Assembly: GCA_002816875.1 (NCBI GenBank)
Contig: MUCP01000041.1
Span: 1 to 45,196, forward strand
DNA: 45,196 bases
Source: SAR202 cluster bacterium Io17-Chloro-G2
GTDB lineage: Bacteria > Chloroflexota > Dehalococcoidia > Lucifugimonadales > UBA3495
Direction: 5' to 3'
Shown: in pieces, positions 8,178-15,636 of the stretch
Layout of the letters: every line of letters starts with the position of its first letter
Position numbering within the stretch: the stretch's first letter is position 1
Position numbers and translations under genes: made by a program
Notes under the pieces: model-generated
What the model was told of the DNA's origin: nothing
Database searches by the model: none
The model's input: only the letters and a program-made list of their open reading frames with translations

Positions 8178-9518
8178 TTGTCCGCGTCCTCTACACAGCC
8201 CATCCCCGGTTTGAACCTGAGTTCCATCGAGCTGCTACAGGCCCTGATACGTTTCGACACCTCCAACCCTCCGGGCAACGAAAGGGAATGTATCAGCTAC
8301 ATCCGCGGCATTCTCACCCAAGCTGGCTTGGAATCCGAGATCGTAGCCCGTTCTCCGCAACGTCCCAATCTGATCACCCGGCTCCAGGGAAGCGGAGAAG
8401 CGCCTCCATTGCTGCTGTACGGCCACGTGGACGTGGTCCCGGCAGTCGCCCAAGACTGGCGCTATCCACCCTTTGACGCACAAATAGCCGAGGGTTGTGT
8501 TTGGGGCCGGGGCGCCCTGGATATGAAAGGCGGCATCGTGATGATGCTGGCGGCGATGATGCGGGCCCAGGCGGAAGGCGCCAGACTTCCCGGCGACGTA
8601 GTGTTGGCTTTGGTAAGCGACGAAGAAGCCGGTGGAGACTACGGGGCCAGATACCTGGTGGAAGAGCACGCCCATTGGTTTGAAGGCGTCCGCTACGCCC
8701 TGGGAGAATTTGGCGGCTTTACCTTTCCACTGGGCGGCAAACGGTTTTATCCAGTAATGGTGGCCGAGAAGCAGGTCTGCCACCTGAGGGCCACCGTCCG
8801 GGGGATCTCCGGACACGGGTCTCTCGCCACAAAAGACGGGGCGATGGGCCGTTTGGCCCGGATCTTGGACCGGCTGGAACGGGCCGCCCTGCCGGTGCAC
8901 GTCACTCCAGTGCCACGAAACATGTTCCAGACCGTTGCCTCCCACGTACCATGGCCGGCGGGATTTGCCCTTCGCACCATGCTGATCCCCAGGCTGACCG
9001 ACGTGACGCTAAAGCTCATGGGGGACCAAGCCCAGGCCTTCAGTCCTCTGCTCCGCCACACAGTCAACGCTACGGTGGTCCGGGGAGGGAAAAGCGTAAA
9101 TATGGCGCCCGGGGAAGTTGAACTACTGCTAGACGGCAGACTGCTTCCCGGTTTCAGCCCCGAAGACCTTCTGGGTGAATTGAAGCCGGTATTTAAAGGA
9201 GAAGCTGATCTGGAAGTGGTTCATCACGACCCCGGCCCGGCCCAGCCCGACATGGGGTTGTTTGATACCTTGGCTGCCGTGCTGCGGGAAGCCGACCCCC
9301 ATAGCATACCCATTCCAATGCTGCTGCCCGGTTCCACCGACGCCCGGTTTTTTTCGCGGCTGGGAATTCAGACCTATGGATTCCTGCCCATGAACCTTCC
9401 GGAAGGGTTCCGGTTCCTGAGCGCAGTCCACGGGTCTGATGAGGGAATTCCCCTGGAAGCCCTAACCTTTGGCGCAGACGCCATCTATGAGGTGTTGCTC
9501 CGGTTTGGCCGGGCGTAA
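8178..9518 (+). CDS. M20 family metallopeptidase (ArgE/DapE/carboxypeptidase G2 type)
   Basis: A 446-residue dinuclear zinc hydrolase. The first metal motif YGHVDVVP is at residues 81-88 (H83, D85), the bridging aspartate D115 lies in GALDMKGG, and the catalytic base pair E149-E150 is in SDEEAGGDYG. A C-terminal A-V-H-G-S-D-E supplies the last histidine. A dimerisation domain occupies the middle. The start is a TTG at 8178 with AGGAAGGG close upstream; there is no ATG nearby. Members hydrolyse N-acyl amino acids or dipeptides, and the deacylase and amidohydrolase genes nearby suggest amino-acid scavenging (inference). The 184 bases before it hold no clear gene. Confidence 0.88.
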   Translation: MSASSTQPIPGLNLSSIELLQALIRFDTSNPPGNERECISYIRGILTQAGLESEIVARSPQRPNLITRLQGSGEAPPLLLYGHVDVVPAVAQDWRYPPFDAQIAEGCVWGRGALDMKGGIVMMLAAMMRAQAEGARLPGDVVLALVSDEEAGGDYGARYLVEEHAHWFEGVRYALGEFGGFTFPLGGKRFYPVMVAEKQVCHLRATVRGISGHGSLATKDGAMGRLARILDRLERAALPVHVTPVPRNMFQTVASHVPWPAGFALRTMLIPRLTDVTLKLMGDQAQAFSPLLRHTVNATVVRGGKSVNMAPGEVELLLDGRLLPGFSPEDLLGELKPVFKGEADLEVVHHDPGPAQPDMGLFDTLAAVLREADPHSIPIPMLLPGSTDARFFSRLGIQTYGFLPMNLPEGFRFLSAVHGSDEGIPLEALTFGADAIYEVLLRFGRA

Positions 9519-9524
9519 TCCGGG

Positions 9525-9556
9525 CGACCGCCGCTCCCGTTACGGCCGGGCGGTCG
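9525..9556 (+). terminator. GC-rich hairpin after the M20 gene
   Basis: CGACCGCC (9525-9532) pairs perfectly with GGCGGTCG (9549-9556) a few bases after the stop codon. It is followed by a G-run rather than a T-run, so it is an atypical terminator at best. Confidence 0.35.
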
Positions 9557-9593
9557 GGGGGAGATATCGGCTTGCCGGCGAGTGTGCGCCGGA

Positions 9594-9622
9594 TTGACCA
9601 GCCCAAGGGCTTGTGATATGGT
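9594..9622 (+). promoter_or_regulatory. Promoter of the infC-rpmI-rplT operon
   Basis: TTGACC (9594-9599), a 17-base spacer and TATGGT (9617-9622). A TG one base before the -10 makes an extended -10. Transcription would begin near 9629, giving a leader of about 49 bases before the infC start. Confidence 0.7.
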
Positions 9623-9677
9623 GAATTGGCGTTTCTAGGCTGTAATTCCAGGGGATTCTACCCGGAGGTAGCAGAGT

Positions 9678-10262
9678 ATAGCTAGGCAATATCGGGTAAA
9701 CGAGCGGATCAATTCTCCCCAGGTGCGAGTCATTGGCGAAAACGGGGAACAACTCGGGGTGATGGCGGTGGCCGATGCCCTCAGGGCCGCCCGAGAAGCC
9801 GATGTGGACTTGGTAGAGGTGGCCCCTAACTCTGACCCTCCGGTTTGTCGCCTACTAGACTACGGAAAGCTTCGGTACCTCTCCTCGAAGAAGGAGCGGG
9901 ACTCAAAAAAGGGCCAGAAGAGCACGGACCTTAGGGAAGTGCGTTTTAGGCCCAACATTGGGACCCACGACCTTGAATCCAAGACCCGTAAAGTAAGAGA
10001 ATTGATTGGGGACGGCTCAAAGGTCAAACTGACCGTCCGTTTCCGGGGCCGGGAAGCCACCCACCAGCAGATAGGTCTATCTGTCTTGAAGCGGGTGGCC
10101 GACGACCTAAAAGACGTGGTGCGCCTGGAAAAGCCCCCTTCCATGGAGGGTCGGGCCCTGTCCATGATCTTGATTCCAACTACCCAAAAAACCGAGGCGG
10201 TCCAGAAACCTGAGCGGGCCGAAACACAGGTCGAAGAAGACTTAGCAGATGCCAAAACTTAA
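9678..10262 (+). CDS. infC: Translation initiation factor IF-3, AUA start codon
   Basis: IF-3 binds the 30S subunit and proofreads start-codon choice. The frame contains all expected blocks: the N-terminal ARQYRVNERI segment, VRVIGENGEQLGVM, VDLVEVAPNSDPPVCRLLDYGK, then the C-terminal RPNIGTHDLESK and KLTVRFRGRE-type sequences, for 194 residues. The first ATG/GTG in frame is at 9723, inside the conserved region, and would remove the N-terminal strand. An in-frame TAG at 9669 limits the search. GGAGG (9664-9668) lies nine bases before ATA at 9678, making AUA the start. Rare start codons in infC are the known basis of IF-3 autoregulation (AUU in E. coli). The 3' end overlaps rpmI by 14 bases. 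Confidence 0.9.
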   Translation: MARQYRVNERINSPQVRVIGENGEQLGVMAVADALRAAREADVDLVEVAPNSDPPVCRLLDYGKLRYLSSKKERDSKKGQKSTDLREVRFRPNIGTHDLESKTRKVRELIGDGSKVKLTVRFRGREATHQQIGLSVLKRVADDLKDVVRLEKPPSMEGRALSMILIPTTQKTEAVQKPERAETQVEEDLADAKT

Positions 10263-10446
10263 AACCCATAAGGGCGCAAAAGCCCGCATCCACATCACCG
10301 GTTCCGGAAAATTGATGCGGCGCAAGCGCATGAGCAGTCACCTCCGGCGTAAGAAACCCACCAAAGTCACCCGCAAGTATGGAGATAAACTTTCGGTTGA
10401 CCCTAAGGATGTCCACCGCCTAACCCGGCTGCTCCCCTACGGCTAG
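10249..10446 (+). CDS. rpmI: 50S ribosomal protein L35
   Basis: A 65-residue basic protein beginning [13 protein letters not shown], the hallmark of L35, with the arginine/lysine-rich [14 protein letters not shown] block in the middle. It lies between infC and rplT in the universal order infC-rpmI-rplT. The ATG is inside the last codons of infC, suggesting translational coupling. Confidence 0.96.
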   Translation: MPKLKTHKGAKARIHITGSGKLMRRKRMSSHLRRKKPTKVTRKYGDKLSVDPKDVHRLTRLLPYG

Positions 10447-10475
10447 GACCCCAACCCCAGTCTTGGAGAAATACA

Positions 10476-10835
10476 TTGCCCAGAGTAAAGAGGGGCGTTA
10501 CCAAACATCGTCGGCACAAGAAAGTGCTGCTGGCCGCCCGAGGATTTCAAGGTTCTTCCCATCGTAACTACAAATGGGCGAAAGAAGCCCTATTGCATGC
10601 TTGGACCCACGCCTATCGCCACCGGCGCCAGCGCAAAGGCGACTTTCGCCGGTTGTGGATCGTACGCATCAGCGCCGCATGCCGCCAGTCGGGGACTACC
10701 TACAGCCAATTCATGCACGGACTGAAACTGGCGGGAATAGAATTGGACCGGAAGATGCTTTCGGACCTGGCCGTAAACGACCCGGCCGCTTTTGAGAAAT
10801 TGACCGGGTTGGCGTCACAACAGGCGCCCGCCTAG
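10476..10835 (+). CDS. rplT: 50S ribosomal protein L20
   Basis: A 119-residue L20, an early 23S rRNA-binding assembly protein. The N-terminus [17 protein letters not shown] and the later [19 protein letters not shown] and [13 protein letters not shown] segments are diagnostic. The start is a TTG preceded by GGAGA. L20 is a known translational repressor of this operon in other bacteria; no obvious pseudoknot leader was identified by eye here. Confidence 0.96.
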   Translation: MPRVKRGVTKHRRHKKVLLAARGFQGSSHRNYKWAKEALLHAWTHAYRHRRQRKGDFRRLWIVRISAACRQSGTTYSQFMHGLKLAGIELDRKMLSDLAVNDPAAFEKLTGLASQQAPA

Positions 10836-10882
10836 TCTTCCAAGTTCATCGGCCCAGTAGATTCACTGGATAAGCTCCACTG

Positions 10883-10929
10883 GAAATGATAAAGGGACGT
10901 GGTTTATGGCCACGTCCCTTTATCATTTC
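10883..10929. terminator. 20-bp perfect bidirectional terminator hairpin
   Basis: Bases 10883-10902 and 10910-10929 are perfect inverted complements around a 7-base loop. The arms are A-rich outside and G+C-rich near the loop, so both strands read a stem followed by T-rich sequence. It lies between the convergent ends of rplT and the gene at 10982 and fits a shared rho-independent terminator. Confidence 0.85.
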
Positions 10930-10981
10930 TCCCACTGGCTCACTCCGGGCAAAGTGTTTCCGGCTGGTCCTGGGCCGGTTA

Positions 10982-11485
10982 TTACTCCCCTTCCCTAGCG
11001 AACCCGTAATAGGTGTCCCCGTCCAGCACCCGTTGAAGGCCTTCTTCGGTCACGTTGATCGGCCGTACCGGCGTAGCCCAGCGTTCAGTCAACTCGTAAT
11101 GAAGGTCTGTCAGACTGGTGGGCTCGTTACGCCGGGAAAGAAGGATGCGAAAGACGATTTCCATTAGGGGCATATCCGATTTGATGAAATCCTGGTCGTC
11201 CTTATAATGCCGGGCGATCTCGGTGATCAACGCTCTAGGGTCGGTCAACTCGTGTACCTGTTTCGACATCGATGGGCACGACTCCACCCGCCGGGCGGCA
11301 ACCACCGCTACCGGAGACCGGCCCAACTCTTCCAACCGCTGGAAGCTGACGTAGTAGTTGGGCGGTTCCGGCTCGGGCTCAGGCTCCGGTTCCTGTTGGT
11401 CTTCGCCTCCGGCCCCTGCTCCCGCTCCTTCATCCTGTATATCCTCGCCGGTCTCCAGAAAATCTTCAGTTTCTGGGGTGGTCAT
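10982..11485 (-). CDS. Hypothetical protein with a Glu-Pro repeat linker, coupled to moeA
   Basis: A 167-residue protein of unknown function. The first 40 residues are acidic and of low complexity, including a glycine/alanine run and five Glu-Pro dipeptides encoded by tandem hexamers (11364-11393). The remaining 120 residues look globular and helical, with no known motif and no membrane segment; segments such as LEELGRSPVAVVAARRVESCP and LSRRNEPTSLTDLHYEL are visible. Its start codon overlaps the moeA stop in an ATGA, making it the last gene of the pheS-pheT-moeA unit before the terminator. A link to molybdenum cofactor is possible only by position. Confidence 0.72.
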   Translation of the reverse strand: MTTPETEDFLETGEDIQDEGAGAGAGGEDQQEPEPEPEPEPPNYYVSFQRLEELGRSPVAVVAARRVESCPSMSKQVHELTDPRALITEIARHYKDDQDFIKSDMPLMEIVFRILLSRRNEPTSLTDLHYELTERWATPVRPINVTEEGLQRVLDGDTYYGFAREGE

Positions 11486-12888
11486 ACATCAACCTCTTCA
11501 TTCCAATCCAGCATTATGATCTCAACGGTTTCCCCGGAATCTTTCTTAGGCAGGTCCTCGGGACAGATGGCTAATCCATTGGCCCGGGACATGGAAGTAA
11601 GTATGTTGGAACCTTGGGGCCCGGCGGGAGAAGCGTAATAAACCCCGTCTTTCCGGGTGACTTCTACCCTGGCGTAAACCCGCCGCCCGTCGTAATTAAA
11701 TATGGGGCTTGTAAGCACCCCTTCTACCTTCGGCCGGGCCAGGCGGCGATAACCCAGCATGGTCCTGATGGCCGGGCGGGCAAACATTTCGAAGGCCACC
11801 ATTGCGCTGACGGGATTGCCCGGAAGGCCCAACAGAGGGATGGCGGTTCCGCCGCCGTCCTTTAGGTGTCCAAAGGCCAAGGGTTTTGCCGGGCGCATCC
11901 GCACCGACCAGAAATTCATCTCGCCACGCTCGGTCAGCACATCCTTGACTATGTCGTAATCCCCTTTGGAAACCCCCGCCGAGGTTATCACCAAATCGGA
12001 CCCGGCGGTTTGCTCCAGTTTGCTTCGCAGGTCTTCCAGATTGTCCCGGGCCACGCCCAGTAACCTGGGAGAGCCTCCACTGGCCAAAACCGAGGCCGCT
12101 ACGCTAAAGCTGTTGCTGTCATATATCTTCCCCGGTTCCAGTGGACTTCCGGCCGGCGATAGCTCGTCGCCAGTGGCTAGGATAGAAACAACCGGCCGCC
12201 TTCTCACTACGGCGGAATCCAACCCTAACGAAGCCAGCACACCCACCTCAGCCGCCCGCACCGGCGTTCCAGCCGTTAGCACCATCTGCCCAGCGCTCAC
12301 ATCTTCTCCGGCGGGGCGCACATTGCAGCCCAGGGGCAGGTCGGCCATGACGCCGATCTGATCTAAAGTCTGGCCCGAGTCCCGCCGCTGAACTTCGTCG
12401 GTTTCTTCAAACGGCACCACTGTGTCGGACCCGGCTGGAATGGGGGCGCCGGTCATGATACGTATAGCCGTGCCGGATGTTACCGCTTGCGATGAAACCT
12501 GTCCAGCCGCCACCAGGCCGATAACGGCAAGGTTGCGCGGAGCACCTTCGCCCGCGCCTCCGATATCATCCCTGCGTACCGCATAACCGTCCATAGCCGA
12601 ATTCGCCAACGGAGGCAGGTCCAGCGGCGAGCTTATATCGACGGCCAACACCCTTCCCAGGGCTTCCACCAGGGGGACGGTTTCGGTATCCAGCGGGCTA
12701 AAGCAAGCAATGATCCGCTGGTATGCTTCCTCCACGCTGAGCATATCTTCATCCGCATGCCTATGAGCGTGTTCATCTACTTGGTGATGCCCTTGGGAAT
12801 GACCGTGCTCCCTCCGGCGAACATCCTCGCCGTGGCCGGCATGCCCCTGGCCCGAGTGTTCTTCATGGCCGTGGTTATTGCTTTGCAT
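11482..12888 (-). CDS. moeA: Molybdopterin molybdenumtransferase with a His-rich N-terminal extension
   Basis: MoeA inserts molybdate into adenylylated molybdopterin. The core has PLANSAMDGYAVR, IMTGAPIPAGSDTVVPFEET, the R-P-A-G-E-D block, the GVSKGDYDIVKDVL motif and GLPGNPVSAMVAFEMF in normal order, then the C-terminal domain. Before the core, which begins at about residue 49 (MLSVEEAYQRI), lies a 48-residue stretch with twelve histidines plus many acidic residues, resembling metal-storage tails. The ATG at 12888 has a good GGAG/AAAGGGA upstream, whereas the internal methionine lacks one, so I include the tail. It follows pheT by 53 bases and overlaps the next gene by four. Confidence 0.93.
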   Translation of the reverse strand: MQSNNHGHEEHSGQGHAGHGEDVRRREHGHSQGHHQVDEHAHRHADEDMLSVEEAYQRIIACFSPLDTETVPLVEALGRVLAVDISSPLDLPPLANSAMDGYAVRRDDIGGAGEGAPRNLAVIGLVAAGQVSSQAVTSGTAIRIMTGAPIPAGSDTVVPFEETDEVQRRDSGQTLDQIGVMADLPLGCNVRPAGEDVSAGQMVLTAGTPVRAAEVGVLASLGLDSAVVRRRPVVSILATGDELSPAGSPLEPGKIYDSNSFSVAASVLASGGSPRLLGVARDNLEDLRSKLEQTAGSDLVITSAGVSKGDYDIVKDVLTERGEMNFWSVRMRPAKPLAFGHLKDGGGTAIPLLGLPGNPVSAMVAFEMFARPAIRTMLGYRRLARPKVEGVLTSPIFNYDGRRVYARVEVTRKDGVYYASPAGPQGSNILTSMSRANGLAICPEDLPKKDSGETVEIIMLDWNEEVDV

Positions 12889-12941
12889 TCCCTTTGCTCC
12901 GATGGGCGCATCATATGGCCCTCAGGCCATCGATGGCGGTT

Positions 12942-15380
12942 CTAAGCCCTGAGTGAGGCGCCTACTTCCCTTTCTAAGGATTTCAGCAACCCTTCCAAAG
13001 ACCGGTTCACTTCCTCCGCCGTCAGGGTGCGCTCTTGGGATTGAAAATTGACGTGGAAGGCCAAGGATTTGGTCCCTGGGGCCACGTTTTCGCCGGAATA
13101 AATATCAAACAAGTCCGCCTGTTGCACCATGCGGTGCCGGGTGATGATCTCCCGCACCCTTCCCGCGGGAACGTCTTGCGGCACCACCAAAGCCAGGTCC
13201 CGGGAAGCGGCGGGATAACGGGAAATGCTTTTGAACTTCCGCTCCGCCGGTCCCAGGGATTCTAGCAGGCTATCCAGACTCAGTTCCAGTAAAGAGACTG
13301 GCGCCGCGTTCAGGCCAAATCGCTGTCTTATATCCGGGTGCACCTCCCCAACTACCCCCAAATCCAACCCGTTGGCAGAGATCTGGGCGCACTTTCCCGG
13401 CTGGAACAGCGGGTCTTCCGCGGGCCGGTATTCCGGCTCCACACCCAGGCGGGCCAATACTGCCGCCAAAACACCTTTGGCATCGTAAAAATCCAAGGCC
13501 TCATCATTCATGGGCGACGAGTGCAGCCACGAGTAATCCAGACGCCTTCCCGCCAACAGGGCCACTACCGTCTCTCTCTCCAATGGGAGGTCGTTTTCCC
13601 TGGAGATAAATACCCGTCCTAACTCAAACAGCCGGAACGGCCCTTCGCCGTGTCCTTCGTTTGCAGCCAGGGCCGCCAGCGGGCTGGAGCGCAAGGTGGG
13701 GCGCAATATCTCATGATCCGCGCTCATTGGATTGGCCACCCGCAGCGGAGGTCCATCGCCCTCCGGATGGTTTACCTTTTCCAGGTCTGCCTGGCTGACC
13801 AGGGGGTAGCTGATGACCTCTTGCATGCCGGCGGCAGCCAAAGCATCTTTTACCTTAGCCACCAATTGGGTCATAGGGCCCACCTGACGATAAGGGATCG
13901 GCGTTGAAAGCATGGTCGTCGGGACGGCGTCATACCCGACTATGCGCACCACCTCCTCAACCAAGTCTTCCTCAATGGTTATGTCGTTGCGCCAATAGGG
14001 GACCGTGACCTCCAAACCAGCAACGGCGCCGTTGGATTCCGGGCCGCCACCCTGATGGCGAATGTCATGAAATCCCAGCGAAGCAAGCACTTGCTCCACC
14101 CGCTCCATGTCAACGTCCATACCCAAGATCTTCTTGAGACGCTGGCCGGTGACGCTGACTTTCAGCGCCGGCGCGGGCTGGTGGTTCACGTCGATGATTC
14201 CGCGGGCGACCTTGCCGCCCGCCACCTGGTGAATCAATTGGGTGGCCCGCCGCAGGGCAATGGGGGCCAATTCCTGCCGCAGCCCCTTTTCAAATCTCAG
14301 AGTAGCCTCTGTGCGAAGCTGGAACGATTGGGCCGTGTCCCGGTTGTTATAGGCCTCGAATGTGGCCGATTCCAAAAGGACCGAAGTGGTCTCCGGGCCG
14401 ATCTCACTGTTGGCGCCGCCGATGACTCCACCCATGCCGACGGGGTCATTCGCATCGGCGATGACCAATACCTCAGTGTTCAGGTTTCGCGGGACGCCGT
14501 CCAAGGTCACCAGGGTTTCGCCGGGCCTGGCCCGCCGCACCACCACGGTGGCGTCGCGTATCTTATCGAAATCAAAGGAGTGCAGCGGCTGGTTCAACTC
14601 CAACATGACAAAGTTGGTCACGTCCACCACGTTATTTATGGGCCGTAGCCCCGCGCGGGTGAGGCGGTCTTGAAGCCACTGGGGAGATGGGCCGATGCTT
14701 ATTCCCTGAATCAAGCTGGCGGTATACCGGGGGCACAGGTCCGAATCGGTCACGCTGATCGAGACTAGGGATTCAATGGGCGGCCCTTCTTCGCGGTAAT
14801 CTACATCTGGTTCTGTAACGGTGGTTTGGGTCAGGGCGGCCACCTCGTGGGCGACTCCCAGAATAGACAGGCAATCCAGCCGGTTGGGCGTCAATTCTAA
14901 ATCTAAAACCGTATCGCCCAGGTAATCGTCCAGCGGGGTACCGACGGGGGCGTCGGCGGGAAGCACCACGATGCCCGAGTGGTCTTCGCCCAGCCCCAAC
15001 TCCAGCTCGGAACAGATCATTCCCTGGGATTCCACGCCCCGTATACGAGCTGCTTTCAGGGTCTCGTGCTTGCCCGAGTGGGTATCCAAAAGCCGGGCCC
15101 CCACCGTGGCGAAACAGATCTTCTGTCCGGTGGCTACGTTGGGCGCTCCGCATACCACTTCCAATTCTTGTGTTCCGGCGTTCACCCGGCAAAGACGCAG
15201 GCGGTCGGCCTGGGGATGGGGCCTGACGTCCAACACCTGGCCCACATAACACCCGCTCCACCCGCCGGTCTCGACAACGTCGCCTACCTCTATTCCAGCC
15301 ATAGTAAGTCGATGGGCCAATTCCTGGGCTGGAATTACCACGTCCACATATTGCCGCAGCCAGCTAAGGGGAACTTTCAT
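12942..15380 (-). CDS. pheT: Phenylalanine--tRNA ligase beta subunit
   Basis: An 812-residue full-length PheT, the large subunit of the alpha2-beta2 synthetase that charges tRNA-Phe. It begins MKVPLSWLRQYVD. The N-terminal tRNA-binding (EMAP/OB) domain, with VCGAPNVATGQKI, is followed by the B3/B4 editing domain (N-V-V-D-V-T-N-F-V-M and LNQPLHSFD), the B5 domain and the catalytic-like core. A C-terminal ferredoxin-fold anticodon-binding domain (FKSISRYPAASRDLALVV) ends the protein. It lies downstream of pheS, separated by 256 bases that contain a small repeat. Confidence 0.96.
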   Translation of the reverse strand: MKVPLSWLRQYVDVVIPAQELAHRLTMAGIEVGDVVETGGWSGCYVGQVLDVRPHPQADRLRLCRVNAGTQELEVVCGAPNVATGQKICFATVGARLLDTHSGKHETLKAARIRGVESQGMICSELELGLGEDHSGIVVLPADAPVGTPLDDYLGDTVLDLELTPNRLDCLSILGVAHEVAALTQTTVTEPDVDYREEGPPIESLVSISVTDSDLCPRYTASLIQGISIGPSPQWLQDRLTRAGLRPINNVVDVTNFVMLELNQPLHSFDFDKIRDATVVVRRARPGETLVTLDGVPRNLNTEVLVIADANDPVGMGGVIGGANSEIGPETTSVLLESATFEAYNNRDTAQSFQLRTEATLRFEKGLRQELAPIALRRATQLIHQVAGGKVARGIIDVNHQPAPALKVSVTGQRLKKILGMDVDMERVEQVLASLGFHDIRHQGGGPESNGAVAGLEVTVPYWRNDITIEEDLVEEVVRIVGYDAVPTTMLSTPIPYRQVGPMTQLVAKVKDALAAAGMQEVISYPLVSQADLEKVNHPEGDGPPLRVANPMSADHEILRPTLRSSPLAALAANEGHGEGPFRLFELGRVFISRENDLPLERETVVALLAGRRLDYSWLHSSPMNDEALDFYDAKGVLAAVLARLGVEPEYRPAEDPLFQPGKCAQISANGLDLGVVGEVHPDIRQRFGLNAAPVSLLELSLDSLLESLGPAERKFKSISRYPAASRDLALVVPQDVPAGRVREIITRHRMVQQADLFDIYSGENVAPGTKSLAFHVNFQSQERTLTAEEVNRSLEGLLKSLEREVGASLRA

Positions 15381-15407
15381 AGGATATTAAACAACCAGGA
15401 TTAAGTC

Positions 15408-15541
15408 ACTATCTCAACAGGTGGTACGCCCCAATCACATCGGGGTCACCACGAACGGGAGGCTTCTCTTTGCCCGTTCGTCCTGATCCGCCTAAGGCGG
15501 ACGAAGGATGGTCTTTTTTGATGGACGGTATCGAGATATAT
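15408..15541. repeat. MITE-like dispersed repeat, copy A (between pheS and pheT)
   Basis: About 134 bases bounded by imperfect terminal inverted repeats (ACTATCTCAA on the left, TATCGAGATATA on the right). It is closely similar to the copy at 32899-33039. Internal palindromes include a CCCC...ATCGGGG hairpin and a CGAACG...CGTTCG arm, followed by TCCGCC-taa-GGCGGA. It has no convincing coding capacity. Similar short palindromic elements are usually mobilised in trans; no transposase is in the window. Confidence 0.7.
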
Positions 15542-15636
15542 TCTAAACAATCGGGAGATCAGATAGCCTCCAAGCACTGGGCTGAGGATACTCTTATAAA
15601 CCCGTGGCATCCGTCTGGCCCGGCGAACCAAGTCCG

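Noticed and set aside
8063..8476. Plus-strand ORF of 137 codons overlapping the M20 peptidase start
   Set aside because: It runs out of frame through a well-supported gene and has no recognisable domain.
9723..10262. GTG at 9723 as the infC start
   Set aside because: It would remove the conserved N-terminal strand of IF-3 and has no Shine-Dalgarno; ATA at 9678 fits better.
11364..11393. Direct hexamer repeats considered as a possible CRISPR or regulatory array
   Set aside because: Five adjacent 6-base units in frame encode Glu-Pro repeats; there are no spacers.
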